64,000 bases of DNA from JADLBR01 sp964651705. Lineage in GTDB: Bacteria > Verrucomicrobiota > Verrucomicrobiia > JADLBR01. The stretch is from positions 15,514-79,513 of the forward strand of contig CAZYWZ010000020.1 in the NCBI GenBank assembly GCA_964651705.1. Direction: 5' to 3'. Under the pieces are notes generated by a model. The model was given only the letters and a program-made list of their open reading frames with translations. It made no database searches and was not told the DNA's origin. This document shows positions 8,507 through 16,279 of the stretch, piece by piece. Positions within the stretch are counted from its first letter, which is position 1, and each line of letters begins with the position of its first letter. Made by a program: the position numbers and the translations under genes.

Positions 8507-9736
8507 ATGGCAGCGATAATTGCAGGACTTCGAGGCGGTGTAACCGAAGATGTCTCCGCCACCAAATGGGCTGATTTCAGCCGGGATCTGATCGCGGGTC
8601 GTGTGGAAGGGCCTGCGCTGGCAGATTTCCTAAGGAGCGGCGGACTGCCTCGCTTCCTTTCCATGGTTGTGAACGACAGATGCAATCTCCGCTGCCGCCA
8701 TTGCTATCTGCAGATGGATCGCGCTGGAGGGCCGCTCCTCACAACCGGGGAGTGGGAACGCATGATTGATTCCCTTTGTACCTCCGATGTCCGCATGGTT
8801 TGCTTGAGCGGGAAGGAGGTCTTCTTCGGGAAAGCCGGCCCTCAAATCCTGGCCTTGCTACAGCGAGCGCGCAAAGAGAACCGTGGCTTCTTCAGACTGG
8901 GGGCCATCACCAACGGTACGTTGCTGCATGGACACCGCGATGCGTTGATCGACAGCGGCATGTCCTACCTCGACATCAGCATGGACGGCTTGCGCGAGGC
9001 CCATGACGCCGTCCGCGGCGTGGGCGCCTTCGACCGAACGGCCTCTACCGTTGCATGGCTGGCACCCCTTCTGCAGGAGCGTCTCTTCTGCATGACAACG
9101 CTTCTATCCGAAAACGTGCATCAGATTCCTGAGATCGTTTCGGGAATGAGCAATCTCGGGTTCCATGGCATGGGCTTCGGATTCTACCTGCCGCAGAAAT
9201 ATACTGACGGGAGCCTTGTCCTCGAATCGCGCGAAGCGGCTCGGATCTTTGATGGCCTGCACGCACTCGCCTCCATCGTCGTCGCCCGACCGATCTCGGT
9301 TCTGATCGACCTTGATACCATCACCCTTGACCAGATGCTCGCGTTCCTGCGCTCCGATTGGTTTGATCCCGAAGCGCTCAAGGTGGATCGGATGGGCGAG
9401 CTATACAACGAGTATCGTTTTCGCAATGGCGTGACGCTGCAGTTCCGGGTGACCCCGTATCCCACCGGCATTTGGAAGGCCAGCCGCCTCAATCCAGACG
9501 GCAGCTACTTGGCGGCAGAGGACACGGTGGATGCGAAATCCTACCAGTATAAAGCGATCGCCAACATCCGGGACTTCGACTTTGATCTCGAGGCGCTAAA
9601 TCGCTTCGCCATGGAATCACCCCGTGTCCAAGAGATCCTCGACGAATATGTGGCCAGCATCCTGCCGCAGATCGTCGCCGCGGCACAGCGGAGATCCCCG
9701 CGAACAGCACTCCATCAGGCTGCGATTGCTTCCTGA
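8507..9736 (+). CDS. Radical SAM enzyme without SPASM domain
   Basis: The 409-residue protein has CNLRCRHC at residues 59-66, the CxxxCxxC site for the [4Fe-4S] cluster that cleaves S-adenosylmethionine. The SAM-binding GGE motif appears as SGKE near residue 100, a variant. A TNGTLL strand and an SMDGLREAHD strand follow, as in peptide- and cofactor-modifying radical SAM proteins. The C-terminal 200 residues contain no cysteines, so there is no SPASM or Twitch auxiliary cluster. It starts four bases after the ABC ATPase gene and precedes the binding-protein gene. Modification of a transported peptide or small molecule is plausible. The substrate is not evident. Confidence 0.8.
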   Translation: MAAIIAGLRGGVTEDVSATKWADFSRDLIAGRVEGPALADFLRSGGLPRFLSMVVNDRCNLRCRHCYLQMDRAGGPLLTTGEWERMIDSLCTSDVRMVCLSGKEVFFGKAGPQILALLQRARKENRGFFRLGAITNGTLLHGHRDALIDSGMSYLDISMDGLREAHDAVRGVGAFDRTASTVAWLAPLLQERLFCMTTLLSENVHQIPEIVSGMSNLGFHGMGFGFYLPQKYTDGSLVLESREAARIFDGLHALASIVVARPISVLIDLDTITLDQMLAFLRSDWFDPEALKVDRMGELYNEYRFRNGVTLQFRVTPYPTGIWKASRLNPDGSYLAAEDTVDAKSYQYKAIANIRDFDFDLEALNRFAMESPRVQEILDEYVASILPQIVAAAQRRSPRTALHQAAIAS

Positions 9737-9761
9737 TGGTGCACCCCCCGATTATTCGCTT

Positions 9762-11393
9762 ATGAAAACCACATGTCGCCGTGCACTTGTTGGCCTGAGC
9801 GCGCTGGCTGCTCTCGCCTTGCTTGCAAGTTGTGGCAAGAAACCCGCGTCGGCTCCATCTGGACTGCGCTTCGGGATGGAGAAGGATTTTGTCACCCTTG
9901 ATCCCGCCAACCTGACTGACCCCATCACATTCCGGGTCGTTGGGCAGATTTACGAGAGCCTTCTTTCTCTCGACGCGCAGAACAACGCCGTCCCCGCGCT
10001 CGCCGAATCGTGGCTGTCCAACGAGAAGATGGACGTGTGGACGTTCAAGATCCGAAAGGGAGTTTATTTCCACAACTCGCCCGTTTTCGGTTCCAGCGGA
10101 ACGCGGGAGCTGACCCCTGAGGATGTAGTCTACAGCATTTCCCGGAGCGTCGCCCCAGGCAAGGTGGCGGGCTTTGCGCTTGGCGGCGTGATCGCCGGAG
10201 CTGCGGATTTCATGGCCGACAAGGCGAAGTCCGTGTCCGGCCTTCGCGTTGTCAACGGTGACGAAGTCGAGATGACATTGACCCGGCCTGAGCCCTATTT
10301 CCCCTACCGACTGACTTCCCCTTATATCGCTGTCTATCCGAAAGAGGCGGTGGATCAGGGCGAGGATGTTTTCGCGAAGTCCAAGCCGATTGGCACCGGT
10401 CCCTATCGCGTCGTTTCCGCCAGTGACACCGAAATCTCTCTCGCCAAGAACGACAAGTATTGGGGCGACATGTCGCCCACGGCCCCGGCTAGCCTCATGT
10501 TTGTCGTCATCGGCAACGAACAGCTTCGCCAACTCGAACTGCGCAACCGAACGATCGATGTCGCCGCCGCAACCTCCGGCATGCTGCCCACCGTTCTTTC
10601 GAAGTCGGCATCCCCCCTGCAGCTTTCACCCGGTTGGGCGGGCAAGTTTGCTCTCTACTGGAACGCCGATTTCAACTCCTACTTCATCGCATTCAACACG
10701 GAGAAGGTCGCAAAGCCCGTCCGCCGCGCGGTCAACCTCGCAGTGAACCGCGAGGAAATCGCCTCCTCCCTTACCATCGGCACCGCCATTCCGAAATGGG
10801 ACACGGTTCCCGATGGGCTCCAAGGATACGTCCCGCCCTTCCCCCTCCCGCAGCCGAACCCGGAGGCCGCCAAAGAGGCCCTTGCTAAGGGGGGCGCGCA
10901 GGCTTCGGGTTCCGGATTCGAGCTTCTGGTCCATGAACTCGATTCCAGCGAAACACTCGGCGAGCTGGTCCAGGCGCGCATGAAGAACATCGGGGTCAAC
11001 GTGCGCATCACAAAGGTGACCTTCAATGAGGCCATGCGCAGGTTGGATGCAGGCGAGTTCGAAGCCATCGCAATGAAGTTCCAATACGTGTTCTCCGCCC
11101 CGGAGCCGATTCTCGACATGCTCTTCAATTCGGCCTCTATTCCAGGGGCCAATGTTTGGCTCTACCGCAGTCCCGAGGTGGACCGCCTCATTGCCAGTTA
11201 CGCCGACGCCCGAGGACGCGACCAACTGAACGGCATTTCCGGCCACATCGAGAGGCAGGTTTACGAGGACTCGCCCGGTGTCTTCCTCTACCAGGCGCGG
11301 TCGATCTTCCTCCACGTCCCTGAACTCAAGAACTTCTCGGTCAATGGTCACGGAATCCCGCTCATCTACCGCTCCAGTCTCGGAAGCCCCTGA
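9762..11393 (+). CDS. Peptide-type ABC transporter substrate-binding lipoprotein
   Basis: The start at ATG 9762 gives 543 residues. It begins with a lipoprotein signal ending in LLASC, so the mature protein should be lipid-anchored at cysteine 22 or so. The rest follows the SBP family 5 (DppA/OppA) pattern: FVTLDPANLTD near the N-terminus, a YESLL segment, ALAESW, and a WTFKIRKGVYFHN block typical of these proteins. It overlaps the next gene by 50 bp. It should capture a peptide or similar ligand for the two permeases downstream. Confidence 0.85.
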   Translation: MKTTCRRALVGLSALAALALLASCGKKPASAPSGLRFGMEKDFVTLDPANLTDPITFRVVGQIYESLLSLDAQNNAVPALAESWLSNEKMDVWTFKIRKGVYFHNSPVFGSSGTRELTPEDVVYSISRSVAPGKVAGFALGGVIAGAADFMADKAKSVSGLRVVNGDEVEMTLTRPEPYFPYRLTSPYIAVYPKEAVDQGEDVFAKSKPIGTGPYRVVSASDTEISLAKNDKYWGDMSPTAPASLMFVVIGNEQLRQLELRNRTIDVAAATSGMLPTVLSKSASPLQLSPGWAGKFALYWNADFNSYFIAFNTEKVAKPVRRAVNLAVNREEIASSLTIGTAIPKWDTVPDGLQGYVPPFPLPQPNPEAAKEALAKGGAQASGSGFELLVHELDSSETLGELVQARMKNIGVNVRITKVTFNEAMRRLDAGEFEAIAMKFQYVFSAPEPILDMLFNSASIPGANVWLYRSPEVDRLIASYADARGRDQLNGISGHIERQVYEDSPGVFLYQARSIFLHVPELKNFSVNGHGIPLIYRSSLGSP

Positions 11394-12330
11394 CCGGGCG
11401 CCGCCTGGCGGTCGGGGATTCTTCGTCCTCGCATATCTGGCCAAGGCCCTTCTTCTGGTCTGGGGTGCCTATACCCTCTGTTTTCTCCTTTTCAAAGTCA
11501 TCCCCGGCGACCCGGCTCGGGTCATGCTCGGCTTGCACGCCACACCGGAGGCGGTGGCCGTCCTGCGGGAGAAGCTCGGTCTAGATCGTCCGCTGACCGA
11601 GCAATACGTTTCCGGGATTCTGTCCGTGCTTCGCGGCGATCTCGGCTGGTCCATCGCCGAGTCCCGCCCTGTGGCCCCGCTGGTATTGGATCGGATCGGC
11701 ATGTCCGGACTCATCGGCGGACTTGCTTGCGGCATGGCCCTTGTCGGCTCTTATGTGATGGTTGCCACCGGGTTCCTCGTGCCACGGCTGGGATGGCTGC
11801 CGGCACTCGCCCGATTGTGGATCGCCCTGCCCGCGTTTCTCAGCGCCGTTCTCGCCGCCATAGTTGCCGGCACATGGCTGCCAGCGCTGCCTCTGAGCGG
11901 ATATGCCATCCAGCAAAGCGGTTGGTGGGCCGCGTTGGCTCCCGCCGCGATCGTAGGCCTTTACCCGACCGCGTGCATGGCCTCGATTCTGGACGCCAAG
12001 ATCCGCTCCGCATCGCTCGCGCCCCACTGGCGGGCGGGGCGCGCCTTGGGGCTTTCGCGCCTCCAGCTTTTTCAGCGCGCCGGGGTGGCTCCGTCCGTCG
12101 ATGCCTGGGCTGAAGCCTGGTTCAATCAAATCAGCCTCGTTTTCTTCACTACTTTTCTGGTCGAGATCGTCTTTTCGATTCCCGGGGTTGGCAACCTCCT
12201 GCTTGCCGCCATTCAGCGAAAAGACTTCCCGCTCCTCCAGGGGATCGTGCTCTTAAACGTCCTCTTTTTCGTGCTGGTGCGGCTGCTTGCTGACCTCTTT
12301 CATTCCAGAAGACGGGTCCTCCGGCGGTGA
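11344..12330 (+). CDS. ABC transporter permease, DppB type
   Basis: The start at ATG 11344, inside the end of the binding-protein gene, yields 328 residues. The N-terminal helix, the FKVIPGDPAR segment, the LGLDRPLTEQY motif and the RGDLGWS block are signatures of DppB/OppB permeases. About six hydrophobic helices are visible. The EAA-loop region (RAGRALGLSRLQLFQR) contacts the ATPase. It should pair with the permease encoded immediately downstream. Confidence 0.85.
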   Translation: MVTESRSSTAPVSEAPDRAPPGGRGFFVLAYLAKALLLVWGAYTLCFLLFKVIPGDPARVMLGLHATPEAVAVLREKLGLDRPLTEQYVSGILSVLRGDLGWSIAESRPVAPLVLDRIGMSGLIGGLACGMALVGSYVMVATGFLVPRLGWLPALARLWIALPAFLSAVLAAIVAGTWLPALPLSGYAIQQSGWWAALAPAAIVGLYPTACMASILDAKIRSASLAPHWRAGRALGLSRLQLFQRAGVAPSVDAWAEAWFNQISLVFFTTFLVEIVFSIPGVGNLLLAAIQRKDFPLLQGIVLLNVLFFVLVRLLADLFHSRRRVLRR

Positions 12331-12339
12331 ACGGATTCG

Positions 12340-13134
12340 ATGAAACTCTCGCGCGTCATCATCGGCTTTGTCGGCATCCTTGTGGTGCTTCCCCTGATTA
12401 GCTGGCTCGTTGGCGGCAAGGTGCTGGACCCCTTCGGGATCGATCCGACGCTCGCGTTTGCGGGTCCGGGCGAGAACGCTTGGGCGGGACGGGACAAGCT
12501 GGGCCGCGATTATCTGGCCCGTGTGCTGCTCGGCACCGGCCAATCCGTGCTGGCAGCGGCCCTGGCGGCGGGAACCGCCCTCGCCATTGCAGTCCTCGTC
12601 GGCGTTGCGGCGGGATGGCGGGCCGACAGCCCTGCCGACGTCGTGCTCGGCTACCTGAAATCCCTCCTGTTCACGGTGCCGTTCTTCCTCGTAGCCGTGG
12701 CCATCGGCACCGTGCTCCGCGCGGACCTGTTCGGCATCTACCTGATTGTCGGGCTCGTGATGTGGGCGCCAGCCGCTCGTATTGCCCGGGCGGAAACCGT
12801 TCGCGTCCGGTCCGCCCCCAGTGCCATCGCGGCTCGGGCCTACGGATTCACCCCGGTCCAACGCTTCCGCCGCGTTTTTCTCCCTCAAGTGACCCTGGCC
12901 CCGGCGGTTTCGATCCTCTATCTTCTCCCGGAACTCCTCGGGGTGGATGTCGGCCTCTCGTTTTTCGGGCTCGGAGCCACGCCCCCCAACCCCACGCTGG
13001 GAAGGCTCGTCTTCGAGGGCATCCCCTCCTTCCCTACGGCCTGGTGGCTCGTCGTCGTCCCAGGAATCGTGCTTGTCTGTATCTGTCTGGCATGCTACGT
13101 GTTACTCCATGCTCTCCCAGCACCGAGGAGTTGA
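12340..13134 (+). CDS. ABC transporter permease, DppC type
   Basis: The 264-residue protein begins with a membrane helix followed by AWAGRDKLGRDYLARVL, the GTDxxGRD block of DppC/OppC proteins. Later helices and an ARAYGFTPVQRFRRVFLPQ EAA loop fit the family. It starts nine bases after its DppB-type partner ends. It completes a binding protein, two permeases and one ATPase. The stop is two bases before a short well-initiated reading frame. Confidence 0.83.
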   Translation: MKLSRVIIGFVGILVVLPLISWLVGGKVLDPFGIDPTLAFAGPGENAWAGRDKLGRDYLARVLLGTGQSVLAAALAAGTALAIAVLVGVAAGWRADSPADVVLGYLKSLLFTVPFFLVAVAIGTVLRADLFGIYLIVGLVMWAPAARIARAETVRVRSAPSAIAARAYGFTPVQRFRRVFLPQVTLAPAVSILYLLPELLGVDVGLSFFGLGATPPNPTLGRLVFEGIPSFPTAWWLVVVPGIVLVCICLACYVLLHALPAPRS

Positions 13135-13135
13135 A

Positions 13136-13180
13136 ATGACCTTCGATTTCGCTGATGACATCTGTGCGCCAAAGTCCTGA
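13136..13180 (+). CDS. Possible 14-residue leader or peptide ORF (MTFDFADDICAPKS)
   Basis: This reading frame has a clean GAGGAG ribosome site five bases before its ATG, while the larger gene that overlaps it (start 13155) has none of its own. It could be a leader that delivers ribosomes to the next start by coupling. It could also be a small peptide, given the radical SAM and peptide-transporter neighbours. Nothing in its composition proves either view. A third option is that the long gene starts elsewhere. Confidence 0.25.
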   Translation: MTFDFADDICAPKS

Positions 13181-15638
13181 TCCATCCGCCAATCTTTTCA
13201 TACAGTGGATACCGGAGTTCTCGCAGCCGGATGCCATCTTTCGCATCGAGCGCGAGCGTCAAGGCTTGTGGGCAAAACTGAAACAGCTACTGCCAGAAAA
13301 TCCGTGGATTCAGACGGATGGAGAAGCCGATGTCGGCTCCCAGCTTGTTTTTGAGCGGGCTGTTCATGCAGCTCAGAACTTCGACAGGGCTGCCGACGCG
13401 ACAGAGTTTCAATTTGTTCACTACGACGCATTTCGCGAAGATTCCGTAAGGACAGCATTATTGGCTCAAACGGCGCCTGGTCCTCCAGAAATCCAGCGAA
13501 AACGGCTCGTTTCCCAGTGGATACAAGCAATCTATACAGAAGAGGCTAAAATCACCGGTTCAAGGGCGAACCGCCTAATAGAAATGCTTGCCAATCTCGG
13601 CACTAGTGCGTCCTGCCGAAGCGTGTTCTTCGAACTTCTCCGATTGCTGAGCCAAACGAGAATTTCAGGATACCTTTGGAAGCTTGCAGTCAACCAATAT
13701 TTTTCTGATCGTTCGCGTCCTTTGGGGTACTTTGGCACCGTTGCCACTGAAACGCTTTTAACAACTCTATATAGGATTAACGCGTCGGCTGATGTTGAAG
13801 CCATAGCTGCCATTGAGAATCAGACCCAAAAGCTAGAATCTTTCAATGGCACCACCCAAGGGGAACAGGTTGACACTTTGTTTCAGAAGGGCGTCATCAA
13901 CGTCATCCATGCCCATTCGCGTAACCCAGAACGTAGCGCCAGCGATCTCGCCTTGCTCATCTTGCCGGTATTCAGCATCAATCCACGGCTCGCCGCGATA
14001 ACATCTCCCGCATGTCTCGGAACCTTTTCTGGTTTCCTCTACTTTCTCGCTCCACTCACACCTACGAAACAAGAAGGTCTGAAGACCGAAATCAAATCGC
14101 TCCTTCAGGTCGTCCTTCCTCTGCTTGATGACTTCGCGTCGGATCTCCGTTCCGGCGAGGGCGAGGAGGCAATCGAAATGCGGTATCGATCCGACCATGT
14201 CGCTGCGCCACCAATCGAATTCCTTCAGCAGCACCTCCACACCTTTTCTGGATGGAGAGTCGTATCGGTTTCAACGACTGAAGCGAATGGAGCCTTCCAG
14301 TGGAACGGTACGAATCTGGATGTGGCCTTGCCTAGTAAAGACGGAACCCATCGCCAGGAAGTGGTGAGGCTGGAGCCTTCACCGACGACATCAGTTCCCG
14401 AGAACGACAACGTCGCGGCGCAAGAGCGGCTGGGCTACCATGTCGCCACCCATCTGCAGCAAATTTACCGAGAATTGTGCTATATCCATAACGTCGCCAA
14501 AGTCGAGGAACTACAGAAATTCAAACAAATGCTGGAGTTACTGCAGAAGCCTCTAAAGAGCATCAGTGGGGCGTTGTCCACCATGCAAAGCGAATCTCAG
14601 GAACTAAGAGCTATCCTGTTCGAGCCTGAGGAAGCTCTTTTTGCAAGCCATGCAGCGATAACACCGTTTTTTAAAGAAGGGGCAACGCTCCCACTGGATG
14701 GCCCTTGGGCGATTGGCTTCAGAATCAAGCACTTGCCCAGCCAATATACCGAAGATGATGCGAGATTGGTGCTGTCCTGCTTGCTTTGCGCCGTATTCGG
14801 AGAACTGGATAAGATAAAGACTCAACCTCACCGGGATCTCGTCGTTAGCACTTCTGTGGAGATTATAGGTGGAAAGGCGGCAAGTGAGGCCACCCTGCGG
14901 TTTTCGCGTGACCTTGCCTGGCTTGTTTCGGGGAATGATCAGACGTCGTTAAGCAATTTCTTGTCGGCGGCAAGCAAAATGGAGCTGTCAAATGCTATCA
15001 GAAATATCAAGGACGCTTTGTTTTCCCCTTATAAAGCAATGTCAACAGAGTGGCATCCAATTGCTTTTCGACTCCTGATTCGTAATGAAGTCTTCGACGG
15101 ATGCGATGGTATAGGCATGCTGGCCCCGGGGTTCCAGAGTAGGATCCAACTTCCGGAAACGCCTGTAACTTGCGCTTCTGTCCTTGCATTTCTTCGCGAT
15201 ATCACGCTGGCTCTTCGTGCTCCAGATGAAAGTGGGAGGGCCACGCGCACTCCAACAAGGCTTGAAGTGAAAGCAGAAGATTTAACTGTTACGCTTTCGC
15301 TCGCCTTTTCTAAAGTCGTTCCCGACAGTAGGGACGGTCTCGAAATGCAATATTTTAGGAAGAATTTACGTATCATGGCAAACAGGGCGCCACGAGAGTG
15401 GCGAGTACAAAGCGATCACTATGGGGACAGGACTCGTCCATTTGTCTTCTTGATTAACAAGATCCTTGGGCTCGGTGAAAAGACGGACTATGGTTGGAAT
15501 GTTGGGAGTGCTAGCGACAATGATCTTTTCGTTTGCGAGAAGAGGTCCAGCGAAAAGAGCATCTTGTTTTCATTGGGCGTAACCAAAGATCGTACAGGAC
15601 TGTTCATGAAATGGAGGCAGGAAAGGAAAGCCGTCTGA
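13155..15638 (+). CDS. Unknown 827-residue protein, operon partner of the receiver/DUF3800-like protein
   Basis: I do not recognise this family. The protein is predicted soluble, with a mixed N-terminal part, a long helical stretch near residues 430-500 (EELQKFKQMLELLQKPL and neighbours) and a globular C-terminus. The helical stretch contains KPLKSISGAL, which faintly recalls the region after the phosphohistidine in HisKA domains. However, the histidine is missing and I see no clear HATPase motifs. Base composition is visibly more AT-rich than the flanking transporter genes, suggesting a different origin. The ATG at 13155 lacks its own ribosome site, and a short upstream ORF may supply coupling. 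The next gene starts five bases after its end. Confidence 0.6.
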   Translation: MTSVRQSPDPSANLFIQWIPEFSQPDAIFRIERERQGLWAKLKQLLPENPWIQTDGEADVGSQLVFERAVHAAQNFDRAADATEFQFVHYDAFREDSVRTALLAQTAPGPPEIQRKRLVSQWIQAIYTEEAKITGSRANRLIEMLANLGTSASCRSVFFELLRLLSQTRISGYLWKLAVNQYFSDRSRPLGYFGTVATETLLTTLYRINASADVEAIAAIENQTQKLESFNGTTQGEQVDTLFQKGVINVIHAHSRNPERSASDLALLILPVFSINPRLAAITSPACLGTFSGFLYFLAPLTPTKQEGLKTEIKSLLQVVLPLLDDFASDLRSGEGEEAIEMRYRSDHVAAPPIEFLQQHLHTFSGWRVVSVSTTEANGAFQWNGTNLDVALPSKDGTHRQEVVRLEPSPTTSVPENDNVAAQERLGYHVATHLQQIYRELCYIHNVAKVEELQKFKQMLELLQKPLKSISGALSTMQSESQELRAILFEPEEALFASHAAITPFFKEGATLPLDGPWAIGFRIKHLPSQYTEDDARLVLSCLLCAVFGELDKIKTQPHRDLVVSTSVEIIGGKAASEATLRFSRDLAWLVSGNDQTSLSNFLSAASKMELSNAIRNIKDALFSPYKAMSTEWHPIAFRLLIRNEVFDGCDGIGMLAPGFQSRIQLPETPVTCASVLAFLRDITLALRAPDESGRATRTPTRLEVKAEDLTVTLSLAFSKVVPDSRDGLEMQYFRKNLRIMANRAPREWRVQSDHYGDRTRPFVFLINKILGLGEKTDYGWNVGSASDNDLFVCEKRSSEKSILFSLGVTKDRTGLFMKWRQERKAV

Positions 15639-15643
15639 TAACC

Positions 15644-16279
15644 ATGAGAATTTATCTATGCGATCATCTGTGGAATCGATTCGGGGATCCTCCCAGTGCA
15701 TGGCATCAGGCGTTCGTCGCAGCATTTGGCGAGATATTTGTTTCCAGTGCTGCCAGCAATGATAACACACCGCCGCGGGACCATGCCGCATATGGCGACT
15801 CAAATTCAGTATTGTTTGCACACTCGGAACATCCTGAGGAGTGGAGATTGCGGGCGGATGCCTCTGAAGTTGCATGTCACATTGTCCTGATCCGCACCTA
15901 CGGTGGAGAAGGGCCAAAAGACAACGTCAAGGGGAACTTTCACGGTTGCTACTGGGGGCAAAGTGACTTCCAAGGACCAACGCGCCCATCGAGAATGTCT
16001 GAGTTGATCAGGCAAGTGTCGACTGGGGATACGAGCGAGGTGACTTGGGATTTACTTCAACCCGATCCGTCCGAGCCACTTTTGGCGGCGAAATTGATCG
16101 TTGAAGCTAAGGTGCACGCAGGCAAGACGTTGCATGGTTTGGCGATTGGCCCCATCCCAGACGACCTTCTTGGGGCGGCCGAGGCTGTTGTAAAGGTGGA
16201 TTCAACAGACACGAAATCTTTGATGCCTGCGATCGGAAGCTTTGAAGCCATCCTTAATCGTTACAACTCAACCGCGTGA
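15644..16279 (+). CDS. Unknown 211-residue protein
   Basis: The start at ATG 15644 lies just after the preceding stop, and the end overlaps the next gene start by one base, so the gene is fixed in the operon. The sequence has no membrane segment and no motif I know. It has two apparent halves: an N-terminal part rich in aromatic residues and histidine, and a C-terminal part ending in IGSFEAILNRYN. It may be an adaptor between the two large neighbours. The base composition resembles the preceding gene. Confidence 0.55.
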   Translation: MRIYLCDHLWNRFGDPPSAWHQAFVAAFGEIFVSSAASNDNTPPRDHAAYGDSNSVLFAHSEHPEEWRLRADASEVACHIVLIRTYGGEGPKDNVKGNFHGCYWGQSDFQGPTRPSRMSELIRQVSTGDTSEVTWDLLQPDPSEPLLAAKLIVEAKVHAGKTLHGLAIGPIPDDLLGAAEAVVKVDSTDTKSLMPAIGSFEAILNRYNSTA

